Shown here in pieces: positions 17,628 through 27,400 of a stretch of 64,000 nucleotides of DNA (position 1 is the first letter of the stretch; the number at the start of each line of letters is the position of its first letter). The notes under the pieces are model-generated. The model worked only from the letters and a program-made list of their open reading frames with translations, searched no databases and was not told the origin of the DNA. This DNA is from Epithemia pelagica. Lineage: Eukaryota > Bacillariophyta > Bacillariophyceae > Surirellales > Surirellaceae. The stretch lies in the NCBI GenBank assembly GCA_946965045.2, contig OX337240.1, positions 186,001-250,000 of the forward strand, written 5' to 3'. Made by a program: the position numbers and the translations under genes.

Positions 17628-20600
17628 ATGGGCCAGCGTCGTAAAGTAAAAAAGAAGTTGCGAAAGAGATGCTCAAATACAAGCCAACAAGAGGAGTCCT
17701 TCATATCCTTTCAAGTGTGTCGTTTCTGTCAATCACGTTTCGATGCAAGAGGAATCAGCCGTCACGAAACAGTTTGTGAATTGAAAATGAACACCCAAAG
17801 GAAATGGCCAAATGTTGGCGATGACAACAATGATTGTGCCAGTAATATGAATGCTGATCCAATGAATATTGATATCATGGACGATGAAACCACTATTCCG
17901 CATGCTGACCCACCAAAAGCATACTATGTACCTGGTGATACAGATAATATTATTCTGCGCAACAGCAAGGAGTGCCCGGTTGATTTTCCTGCGTTCCTCG
18001 ATAGAGATGGGAAGCAATTGAAACTTCATAAACACGATGCAGCCTTGGTCTCACTTATGATGTTACTTCGGAAAGCTGGTTGCCCCAAATATTTGTACAA
18101 TTCGATTCTGGCATGGTCGAGTGACACATACTCAAGATGCGGTCCTGGGTTCTTCCTGGACAACCATTCAAAGAGGAAAACGTTCATCGAAAAGTTTTCT
18201 TCCAAAGGTTTCAATTATCCCAAGGCCAAATTTTTCCCGGTACCAATGGAATTCACCCAAAAACAGGGTGTGGTTGTACCAGAGAGTGAGAAATCAATAA
18301 CAACACCAGTATTTGATTTGATCAGTCAACTACAGCGTGTATTACAAGATCCCGATGCAACCAAGAAAGAAAATACGATCCTCGATGATGACGATCCGTA
18401 TCGTCCATATGTTCCAAACAAGCACATCCAAAATATACAAGACGGAGAAGTATTTCGGAAAACAGTGGAAAAATATAGAGATGATCCAGATGCCTTCGTG
18501 GTTGGTCTTGTCTATTATATGGACAAAACACATGCAACAGGGGATGGAAGATATACATCGGAGCCTGTTGTAATGGTGCCATCTTTTCTAACGGAAACAC
18601 AAATGAGGAAAGCAAGGCGACAGATCATCCTTGGGACTATTACAGACATGGAAAGAAAATCATCGGCGGCAAAACATATCCTCGATAAAGGGACTCCTTG
18701 CCGAAATTATCATGCTCAATTGACTAAGATCCTCGAAGGTCTCGTCAGTATCCAAAAACAGGAAGGTTTATGGATGAAACTACGCCTCCATGGGATTATC
18801 AAAGTTGTCCGTTTGATATTGCCAATGATTGTTGTCAAAGGAGACGGGAAGTCTCAGGATAACCTTGCAGGTCGGTATGCCTCGCATCATCCAAGTGTTG
18901 GAAGACTATCATGGTGTTGCAACATTAAACCAAGGGATAGCAGATACCCATGGCATGAATGTTCTTATATCAATGCTGCAAGTACATACAAAATGTGCTT
19001 AAATGCATTGGGTCTTAATGAAAATCGAGAAAAACTGACTGAACAGGATGTTGATTACCAAGAGAGAGACAATGATACATTTTCGACTTTGACTGTTCCT
19101 ACCTGTTTGAGCACATCGCAAGTAAGTCAAGAAAATAACAGAGATGGAGGGGTCAATACCCTTGTGTCAGCTGCAAAAACCCAATTGCATGACATGGGAC
19201 AATATGCAGTCGATCTTTGTTTTTCCAAGGTTTACCTGGGTGAAGGAACCAATTCTGAACATGGGATTTTCTCGGCCAGTAGTTGTGATGTTCTTCATAC
19301 ATTGAAATCTGGGATAATGAGATACATCATGATTGACTTTTTCACGTTGATGACAAAAACTGAACGGGCCATGTTTGATTATGTCTACAATTCAATCTTT
19401 CGGGCAAGTAGACAGACTGTATTCTCGTATTCATCGAAACTTGGATATCCCGGAACATCATTCTCGACCGGGATCAGTAACCTGTCAAAAGTAACTGCCA
19501 ATGAGTGGGTTGGGATCATGTTTGCTTCAGCAGCTCTATGTGCCACTGCCAGAGGTCGCCTTATATTCGCGAAGAATATGGCAAAGAAATGGAACAAGGT
19601 GGTTGCGGAATGGAAAAAACGACAAGCAAAGCAAACATCCAAAACCACCAACAAGACATGTCAAGCGGACTTGGATCAAGTGCAAGAGACAAGTGAACCT
19701 ATTGCTGACAATGAGGATGATACTCCAAAAGATGAAGAGTACGAACTTACACGTCTTGATGATGATGATAGTGTTGACATTGATATCACAGCTGAAACTG
19801 TTTTTGATGATGACCCAGTTGCTTACAGGTCTATCTGGGATGTTGATGAGCGGGAACCATACATAGACTTCCTGCATCTATTCGAGACTCTTTTGTGTTT
19901 CAACAGCTGGATTCGTATGGATACATTCTGGGAAACAGACCCAGACTCACAAGAAGGACAAACAACAGCATCCAAGTCTCTCGAATCAGTGCGGATTTTG
20001 ATGGATGGCATCAGGAGATATGCACCCAGGCTCGATAAAAAAGGCAAATTGATGTCCAACGGGTGGATGATACCAAAATTCCACAATCTCATACACATTA
20101 TACAACAGATTCAGAATTTTGGACCAGCACGACTGCTTGATGTGGAGTCAGAGGAAAGTAATCATAAGGAAATTGTGAAATTGAATGCAAAAACGGTACA
20201 GAAACGTGGAAAAGGAATTTTTGAGTCGCAACTTGCAGAAAATATCTGGTGGATGCAAAGCTTGGAAATGCTGCAGGAAGCAACAGATCTTGAAGAAGAT
20301 CATGTCACCTTTCTCCAGGAAGGGAAGTCGCCTTATGAAATAAGGAGAAAAAAGGGATCCCAAAACCAACTCCCTACCACATCAACCTCGAATAGCCGTG
20401 GAACGGTCATAGTAGTATCCATGACCAGAGAAAAATGTTTGATTCCAGTACCTCACACGAACGTTCATACCTCTGGTGATAATCAAGACCAGTCATCAAA
20501 TGAAATAGACAAGGATCTTCCGTCTCCATTGGGTATGTCGATTCAAGTTCCAGGCACGACCAGAAAAGAACAAGACGGATCAAACCGAAACCAGACGAGT

Positions 20601-21485
20601 AGCGTACACAGGCGATTGACAGCAGCACCACACGAGGAGGATGTGGTATCAGTGAATATCGAATTCCATTCCAAAACAAATCATGACATGACATTGCCAC
20701 AGTTTTGTAATCACTTCTTTCGATTACATTACAAACGCTTTTTTCATCATTTAGACGGGATGAGTGATGATCCAACAAATGAGACTTCAACCACACTGGA
20801 ATTGTTCGGGAGCACAGAACTTAAGTTCGAAGACCCCAGGATAGGAAATATACGGGCTCATCCAAATTATCAAAGCGAGGGGCCATGGAGAGATTGGGTG
20901 ATGGCTAAAGTTCCAAAGAAAAAAAGGAAACCTCTTGATGAGGTATACAACCAACCTCTCGGAGAATTTGATACCATCCTATGTCAAACGATATGCTTCA
21001 TTCAAATACCCATTACTCGAACAGACCACATACAAATACAACCATCACCGGTATGTCAACCTTCAACTTCACCCGAGATGACCCATGTCCTTCTCCGAAC
21101 GACATATGTACGGAGTGCAGCTGATATCAAGAAATCATCCGTTCTCTTTCAAAAATGGCGTAAGCGTTTTGACCTACATCGAATAGCTGAAATTGTCATG
21201 GTTCCACTCCGGAATATTGTTGAGGTTGTTGGTGTAGTGGATGAGAACCCAGAAATGATTCAAGACCGTGATTCTATCCCAACATATTTCCATTCTTCAC
21301 TTGAAAAAGATTTACTCCAAGAAGACAGTCGTAATTTGAGAAACTTTAGTGACAATGTCTGGGCCGTACGCAACATCAAAGAATGGGCTTCCGAATTCAA
21401 TGAAAGTGCCCGTGACAATCTCGAGAAACGCTGTAATGAAATGAAAGAAAGATTGAAACAATCCGTTAGCAATTCGACCTCATGA
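17628..21485 (+). CDS. Gene B: Plavaka/KDZ-like (CMC-type) transposase homolog
   Basis: This is a single-exon frame of 1285 residues. A basic start (MGQRRKVKKKLRKRC) is followed by a C2HC zinc finger, CRFCQSRFDARGISRHETVC, at about residues 31-50, a type often found at the N-terminus of fungal Plavaka/KDZ transposases. The core from ~110 to ~900 has VYYMDKTHATGDGRYTSEPV near 290-310, VKGDGKSQDNLAGRYASHHP near 403-422, CDVLHTLKSGIMRYIMIDF near 545-565 and PKFHNLIHIIQQIQNFGPAR near 805-825. The acidic motifs are candidates for a DDE catalytic centre, and the K-H-H-x-FG block resembles the end of CMC-family transposases. An acidic insertion lies at ~670-720. The C-terminal 300 residues are unrecognised. 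The transposase call is by resemblance; catalytic residues are not proved, and a domesticated gene is possible. Confidence 0.6.
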   Translation: MGQRRKVKKKLRKRCSNTSQQEESFISFQVCRFCQSRFDARGISRHETVCELKMNTQRKWPNVGDDNNDCASNMNADPMNIDIMDDETTIPHADPPKAYYVPGDTDNIILRNSKECPVDFPAFLDRDGKQLKLHKHDAALVSLMMLLRKAGCPKYLYNSILAWSSDTYSRCGPGFFLDNHSKRKTFIEKFSSKGFNYPKAKFFPVPMEFTQKQGVVVPESEKSITTPVFDLISQLQRVLQDPDATKKENTILDDDDPYRPYVPNKHIQNIQDGEVFRKTVEKYRDDPDAFVVGLVYYMDKTHATGDGRYTSEPVVMVPSFLTETQMRKARRQIILGTITDMERKSSAAKHILDKGTPCRNYHAQLTKILEGLVSIQKQEGLWMKLRLHGIIKVVRLILPMIVVKGDGKSQDNLAGRYASHHPSVGRLSWCCNIKPRDSRYPWHECSYINAASTYKMCLNALGLNENREKLTEQDVDYQERDNDTFSTLTVPTCLSTSQVSQENNRDGGVNTLVSAAKTQLHDMGQYAVDLCFSKVYLGEGTNSEHGIFSASSCDVLHTLKSGIMRYIMIDFFTLMTKTERAMFDYVYNSIFRASRQTVFSYSSKLGYPGTSFSTGISNLSKVTANEWVGIMFASAALCATARGRLIFAKNMAKKWNKVVAEWKKRQAKQTSKTTNKTCQADLDQVQETSEPIADNEDDTPKDEEYELTRLDDDDSVDIDITAETVFDDDPVAYRSIWDVDEREPYIDFLHLFETLLCFNSWIRMDTFWETDPDSQEGQTTASKSLESVRILMDGIRRYAPRLDKKGKLMSNGWMIPKFHNLIHIIQQIQNFGPARLLDVESEESNHKEIVKLNAKTVQKRGKGIFESQLAENIWWMQSLEMLQEATDLEEDHVTFLQEGKSPYEIRRKKGSQNQLPTTSTSNSRGTVIVVSMTREKCLIPVPHTNVHTSGDNQDQSSNEIDKDLPSPLGMSIQVPGTTRKEQDGSNRNQTSSVHRRLTAAPHEEDVVSVNIEFHSKTNHDMTLPQFCNHFFRLHYKRFFHHLDGMSDDPTNETSTTLELFGSTELKFEDPRIGNIRAHPNYQSEGPWRDWVMAKVPKKKRKPLDEVYNQPLGEFDTILCQTICFIQIPITRTDHIQIQPSPVCQPSTSPEMTHVLLRTTYVRSAADIKKSSVLFQKWRKRFDLHRIAEIVMVPLRNIVEVVGVVDENPEMIQDRDSIPTYFHSSLEKDLLQEDSRNLRNFSDNVWAVRNIKEWASEFNESARDNLEKRCNEMKERLKQSVSNSTS

Positions 21486-21681
21486 TCATAATTTGCCTCT
21501 ATGGGGGGTTGTCACATACCAGCACTCCCCTCCTAATCTCCCCCCCCAACCGTACGCGAGCCGACCAATTCAACTCAGAGTGTCACACACAAATTGGATG
21601 AAATAGTAGATACTTTCCATCGTTTTCCAAAAGTCATCCTCAGTCTTCAGTCAGTAAGGCTATTCTACTCCTCTTCAAACA

Positions 21682-22809
21682 ATGATCAACCCATACAAAT
21701 CGAGGAAGAAAACAGTTCTACCCTTGGTGGTCAAACCAAACTTTCCAGTCACAAAGATACCTCCATCTAATGAAGAAATGATGATCAACCCATACAAGCT
21801 AGAGGAAATAGAGACCCCCATGGTCAAAACGCACTCTCCAACCCCGAAAACTTGCGACGGTGAACATGACAAGAAGCCACCGCCTGCGTCCAAATCAATA
21901 ATCAAATGTCATCCACTTCCTTCTTCGAAGCTTGATACCAAGGAAGAAGAAGAGAAGAAACTTCCACCAATCAAGCGCCCATCGTATCAGTTGATCCCAA
22001 ACCCATATAAGAAGAAGCTCAAGGTTGCTGATCCATCTACTATTCCAATCTTGCTATTACATGACTCTCCTCCAATGTGTAAACCAAGAGCAAACCGAGA
22101 TAAGCTGCATCTCGAAGTTATTCGGTTCACTGAGCTTGTCAATAAAATCTATGGATCCAATGATGTTCCCCCAGAGCCAGTCTGTCCTTGGTGTTTTGTA
22201 ACCGACAACCTTTCAACAGATCGTAGACTTACAGGAAAATGTTGGCATCGCTTCGGTAAATCTCTCTCATGTGCCGATTGTTGTTATGGTTGTGGAGTGC
22301 CCATGAACGGATGTGATTCAGGTGGGAATGAACGTTGTTGCACCGAAGCCCTGTATATCCATGATTCGATGAATATCACACGCGAAGAATCAGACATAAA
22401 CAAGGTTCCATTGGTGTGTAAGTCTTGCTTAAGGCCATGCAATTCTTATTCAGAATGCGTCTTCTCGCATGGTTGTTGGAACTCTTGCAACAAGTACTTC
22501 GTCTGGCGATTCTGTCATATTGCTGGACGGGCGTTGGTGTACTCACAATTGAAGCCCAATTGCAAAGGACCAGGCACGATTCCCAAACATGCACAGGATA
22601 TTATCAAAAACGCAACAGAGTTGATGTACAACGAACTGCGAGATCCGATGGAGTCTTCTCAGTACACATCTCCATTTTGTCATGTTCTTGACCAAGACTC
22701 CTGGTCTAAATGGCTTGTCTCCATGTCTTTCGGTCGATACTACAATTACATGCCGTTCTTCCGTCATTGTTACACAGCCTTGATGTCTTCATCGAAACCA
22801 TTGTATTAA
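21682..22809 (+). CDS. Gene C: cysteine-rich protein related to gene D
   Basis: The ATG at 21682 opens a 375-residue frame about 200 bases after gene B on the same strand. Residues 1-120 are Lys/Pro-rich and contain a near-repeat of INPYK (INPYKSRKK, INPYKLEE, IPNPYKKK). From ~165 on it is Cys/His-rich: CPWCFVTDN, then GKCWHRFGKSLSCADCCYGC, CKSCLRPCNSYSECVF and HGCWNSCNKYFVWRFCHIAG. The end has WSKWLVSMSFGRYYNYMPFF and RHCYTALM. Gene D has the same order: a C-x2-C start, NKHFVWQFCML, then FRNYMPLF and RCFRNCLER. The clusters probably bind zinc. I know no named family for this domain. The position suggests co-expression with gene B, but function is unknown. Confidence 0.65.
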   Translation: MINPYKSRKKTVLPLVVKPNFPVTKIPPSNEEMMINPYKLEEIETPMVKTHSPTPKTCDGEHDKKPPPASKSIIKCHPLPSSKLDTKEEEEKKLPPIKRPSYQLIPNPYKKKLKVADPSTIPILLLHDSPPMCKPRANRDKLHLEVIRFTELVNKIYGSNDVPPEPVCPWCFVTDNLSTDRRLTGKCWHRFGKSLSCADCCYGCGVPMNGCDSGGNERCCTEALYIHDSMNITREESDINKVPLVCKSCLRPCNSYSECVFSHGCWNSCNKYFVWRFCHIAGRALVYSQLKPNCKGPGTIPKHAQDIIKNATELMYNELRDPMESSQYTSPFCHVLDQDSWSKWLVSMSFGRYYNYMPFFRHCYTALMSSSKPLY

Positions 22810-22870
22810 ACAAACTCTCGACTTCTTCGAAAGGCAAACTGGGAACAGATAACAAGATTTATAATATATG

Positions 22871-23827
22871 TCAATGATCATTACCATCCATATTTCCACG
22901 TTCCAACTCCGCCCTCTCAGCCATTCTTTCGAGACAATTACGGAAGCACCTGACAAAGAGTGGCATGTAGTTGCGAAAACCAGCCGTAGAATGAGGCAAC
23001 GAAAGCAACCATACTGCCCATGTTTTATCAGATGCTCGGGCATAATCGTATGGGGCACAATCGTTATCATCAAAATAGAAACGGGATCGCAATTCTTCAA
23101 GCCAAACGCTGCGGACAATAGTAAACATTGGCCAGGTGATTTGACGGGGAAAGTTCACACCATCGTAAAATGATGTTATTTGAAAAGTACGCGCCACAAT
23201 ATGGCGTATAAGCATACAGAACTGCCACACGAAGTGCTTGTTCTCAGATTCCACACAGACACTGCATGAATCCAAATCTGGTTGTGGAATCCCAAAAGGT
23301 ATTGAGCGTTCGGGAATTCGGAAACATTCCCTACACACCTGACAATGAAATGTTGGATGCCTGTGGCGGTGACATAAGTTACAACGCATCAAAAAATTCT
23401 GCTGCCAGATAACTGAATAATCGAGATATGCCGCACGTGTTACCACTGTAGTATTTCCATGATTGCACTGGTGATGTGGTGTGGGACGACCAAGGATAAC
23501 ACAGTATGGACAGAGTTTCTCACCTCTAAGCATTTCGTCAACTAACCGTTTGAATTCAGTCTGGATTTCATGACCAACACGCATCTCTTCTCTGAGTTGT
23601 TCTATGACTTGTGGTACATCTTCTTCTTCATTATCGTAATCAAAAAAGATCCTCCCAGCGTCCCTGTAACAAGGCCGATCATTCACTTCCAAGTTCCTGT
23701 CGTTGATCGCCCGCATTTCTCGTCGTCGTCTACGTTCCCGAACATAAAAATCTTCTTCCTCCGATTCTTCTTCCTCCGATTCATCTCCCGATTCATCCTC
23801 CGGTTGGTCCTCTGGATTGTCAGCCAT
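22871..23827 (-). CDS. Gene D: cysteine-rich protein related to gene C
   Basis: I chose the ATG at 23825-23827 (MADNPEDQPEDESG), giving 318 residues; the frame continues upstream but only with non-ATG codons. The N-terminus is strongly acidic, with EESEEED-type runs, then basic (VRERRRRREMRAIND). The Cys/His region follows: CPYCVILGRPTPHHQCNHG, RCNLCHRHRHPTFHCQVCRE and CSVCVESENKHFVWQFC. The end has WAVWLLSLPH, FRNYMPLFV and RCFRNCLERM. It is convergent with gene C; the two stops are about 60 bases apart. Shared order and shared phrases mark C and D as diverged copies of one domain, although their N-termini differ completely. Nucleic-acid or protein binding through zinc is likely but unproved. 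Confidence 0.65.
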   Translation of the reverse strand: MADNPEDQPEDESGDESEEEESEEEDFYVRERRRRREMRAINDRNLEVNDRPCYRDAGRIFFDYDNEEEDVPQVIEQLREEMRVGHEIQTEFKRLVDEMLRGEKLCPYCVILGRPTPHHQCNHGNTTVVTRAAYLDYSVIWQQNFLMRCNLCHRHRHPTFHCQVCRECFRIPERSIPFGIPQPDLDSCSVCVESENKHFVWQFCMLIRHIVARTFQITSFYDGVNFPRQITWPMFTIVRSVWLEELRSRFYFDDNDCAPYDYARASDKTWAVWLLSLPHSTAGFRNYMPLFVRCFRNCLERMAERAELERGNMDGNDH

Positions 23828-24419
23828 TCTGTTTGCAGTCTCCTTCTCTTTGTTTTGCTGTGAATGCAAATACCTGTACTTGTTGCTTCTTCTTTGGATT
23901 TTTATGAAACCTCTGCTGTCATATGAACGAGAGTTCAACTGGAAATAGATCCACGGATAACCGATCGGTCGTGTTTGTGTACAGAAATCGTCACAATATA
24001 CTATTCACTGTGAGTATTACCACATACTGTGAGGATAAGTGTAATCATTCCCAACATGGTCGCGTTTCACTCGCTGGGCTGACCTATCGGTGTGGCTTTG
24101 CAAAATTCCATGGACATGGAACAATGACATGCTTCTAGAACTCGAATGGCTCCAAATTTTCGTATAGACCATTTGGTTATCATTTGCATGGACGGTAAAG
24201 GCTCTGAACTTGTCTATCATCAACCAAAAGACTTGCAATAGACCCTACCGGTGTGGTGTTGCCGTCGTCCCAAAATTCTATGGACATGGAGCAAAGACAT
24301 TCTTCTAGAACTCGAATGGTTCCAAATTTTCTAGAGACCCTTGGGGTATCATAGGCATTGATTGATGGTAGGTAGTGGTTTTGCTGATAGGTGGGCATGG
24401 TCTTGTATATTAGAAATCT
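23828..24419. other. Intergenic region between genes D and E with a diverged direct repeat
   Basis: No gene is evident. It holds the promoter side of gene D and the 3' flank of gene E, plus the ~90-bp direct repeat listed separately. Confidence 0.4.
24086..24340. repeat. Two diverged ~90-bp direct repeats
   Basis: The phrases CTATCGGTGTGG, ATGGACATGGAACAA, CTTCTAGAACTCGAATGG and TCCAAATTTTC occur in the same order at about 24086-24168 and again at about 24245-24330, with scattered substitutions and a small insertion. They may be duplicated 3' regulatory sequence or binding sites of the island element. Confidence 0.7.
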
Positions 24420-27400
24420 CTATTCGTCACTAGATTTCTGGCCCGACGCCAAGCCTCCAATTTCATGAGAATTGTCATCCTCGTTTTGTGTTACGGTAGC
24501 ACTCAAAGATCTTGCATTTGTGCTAAAAAACCAACCAATCGTATGATTTCCCACATTCTTGTCTTTCGGTGGTATGGAGTGTGTATGGACAGATGTTCCA
24601 TGTCTGATGATTCTCCCGTCCCATGCAATCGCAATGCCATGGAATAACCGGATACAAAGCCCATGATAAGTCTTGTCCTTATGCTTTATAAGGACATTGG
24701 GAAGGACGAAATACCAATTGTTGGTGCTACCCGGGTTGGTTTCTGTCCAGATTGTAAAGGACACTGATGCATCATGAATATCATAGTGGCTTGCATTCAT
24801 CAAATCGCAACTCAAAATGATGGATGATGACACACCCCTTTCGTTTCCTCCCAATTCGTTTGGGACATCCAAACCGAAGTTTGTTTCCAGGTGTCTGAAA
24901 GCCGATAACACACCAGGGAATTTCCTCTCACAGAATCGCCGAAAACCTCCACAGATTTTTGGCAATATATTCATCATGTTTGGAGATATTTTGAAAAGTT
25001 TGTCAGAAAAGAATGTACTTCTGCCACCCGTTTTTGTGCACACACCAACAGATGTCATGGTCCCCATATCACCATGGTTACACCTTGCATTGGCTGATCT
25101 CTCTAGTGTACCGCTCTGCGCGAAGTGACATGACCTCTTGTGTAACAATGAAAGTAGGTTTTTGTCATTTTGCTGAAGTGTTGTCACTTTGACATGGCTG
25201 ATGGTTTCGTTTTTACCCGCGTACCCACGTGTCCGAACAATGAATGTTGTATCTTCTCCGGTTTCCCTTACATCAAACAGGAGCGGACGGACCGAAGTAT
25301 CAGGCGGAGGGGACAGGTTTCTATACAATGCTCCATGGACGTACTTTCGGCATCCAGTCTTGTTAGCACTGGCTTTATTCAGCAGTGTTTCACGATACCA
25401 CACTCTAAGAGAATGTTGGTCATTTGGTGTCATTTTTGGTCTGGACTTTTCACTTGTATAATGATCAGGGGCCCAAAGTGGAGAACCACTTTCGACAACA
25501 GACGCTTGGTAGCATTCATGGACAACTCTCTTTGCACTTTGTGTCCAATCAATACACCAACACTTGACAACCTTTTTGAGGAATGCCCCACCACTTGGTT
25601 GGCCGTCGGAATGTCGTAAGCGCAGCCAGGATATAGGTAGTGCTACCAAAGATGAAGTGCATTCCGATGTTGCATACCCAGTATTCATTATCATTGCCGA
25701 AGTATAAAAAATACCGGCCAAAGGGATGATAACGATCACGTCATGGAAAATATGGTCCATACAATCATCACAGTTCTTCTTGGATGTGCGACAATGGAAG
25801 ATTGTATCGTCAAACGCAGACCACACGGTTTTGGGGTATTTCCGATGTCCCTTATGTCGTTGACAGCGATTCAGTACACATTCTACCAAGAAGGCACATG
25901 GAGACCGGGTTGTTAAGAACTTCGGGTCACATTCTGTCACATGAAGCTTGTTGTCTTCGAAACAACAATGGCTTGCTGGATCTTCCGTCACCTCACCAAC
26001 CATGTCTTTCATTTGTTCGTATATGTTAGGTAATTTTCCCATGATTGTCTGGAGGTCTGTTGGTGTGATGTCGTAGTCTTTCAGAACCTTTGTATAGCAG
26101 ATGCCGAACATTCTCCGATCATCATTGCTACTGAGACAGAGTGATAGTAAGTCGCGTAGTCTTTTTGCTACCTTGTCCATGTCAGGAATTCCAAAAAAAC
26201 ACATTTCTGTATGATCGGATTCATTTGGTTTGGAGAATTTTGTCGTCAAATGGCTAGGTTTCTCAGCCTGTCGTCTCTTATACTTCTTCATCGTTTCATG
26301 TGTTAGTGTCAACTTCGATAGGCCCTCTTGTCGTCGTTGCTTGTTCGTGGGTAGTCCCCTGGATGAACCAATGGTCTTACATTCTTTTCTTTTCCTTTCC
26401 GGTGAAGTATTCTGCTCGTCAGTATCGTCATGATTACCGTGTATTGGAGACTTGTGAATCTCCTTCGTACCTCGTTCGTCTTGTATGCGCTGATCCGTTT
26501 GTGTTGTCGTGTTGATGCTACTTCCCTTGTTATGGTCGTTTTTTGTCATTTGGTCATCGTTGTTCTTGTTGCTACCTTTTTGTTTGTCGGTACTATCCTT
26601 TCCTTCTTTGGTTTGTGTCGCATCATCTTGGTTGACACTGTCATTGTGACAGCTAGACGGATTATCACTGTCAGGTGTGTTGTTGGCATTCTTAGACCCG
26701 TTCTCTCCTGAATTTCCGTGTTGTTCGTAAGCAACAATCTCTTGCTTGCCACATTCCTTGCCCTTTTGTTTGTCTGTAGAACCGTTGCCATCTCTGCTTT
26801 GTATCTCTTCTCCTTGTCCACATTCATCTTGGTGACTGGAGGTTGCTTTCTGACCGCTCTGTCTGTTCCGATCATCCCTCTCCTGATTGTCCTTGGAATT
26901 CCAACCAAGTTTGGATAGGCCATCCTGCCCTCCACGACTCGCTGTAGTGTGATGAATGTCCTTTTCTCTCTCTCTACGAGGTGATTGATTTGGTTGACTA
27001 TTACCTCTATCAGTTGAGGGACGGTTAGGCTCTCTCTGGCGGGTACGCCTAGAATGATCGTTGTGTCCAGGATGACTGTCTCTAAGTGACAAATGGTGCC
27101 TGGAATGTTCGTTGTATCCAGGGAATCTCTCCCAATCCATCGGATCCATCGGATGTCGATTAGACCATTGATTGTGGCTATCTCTATATACCGAATGGTG
27201 CCTTGTATGTTCTCTGGAATGTTTGTTGTATCCAGAGAATCTCCTCCAAACCATCGAATGTCGATTAGACAATTGATTTTGATTATCATGTCTTCTTTTT
27301 CTATCCCGGTAAGTGTTTTCCATGATTTGATCTCTTCTCCCTCTAGACTCGTCTTGGTGGTTATCATGGTATCCATGTTGGTCTTGTCGTTCAATGACTC

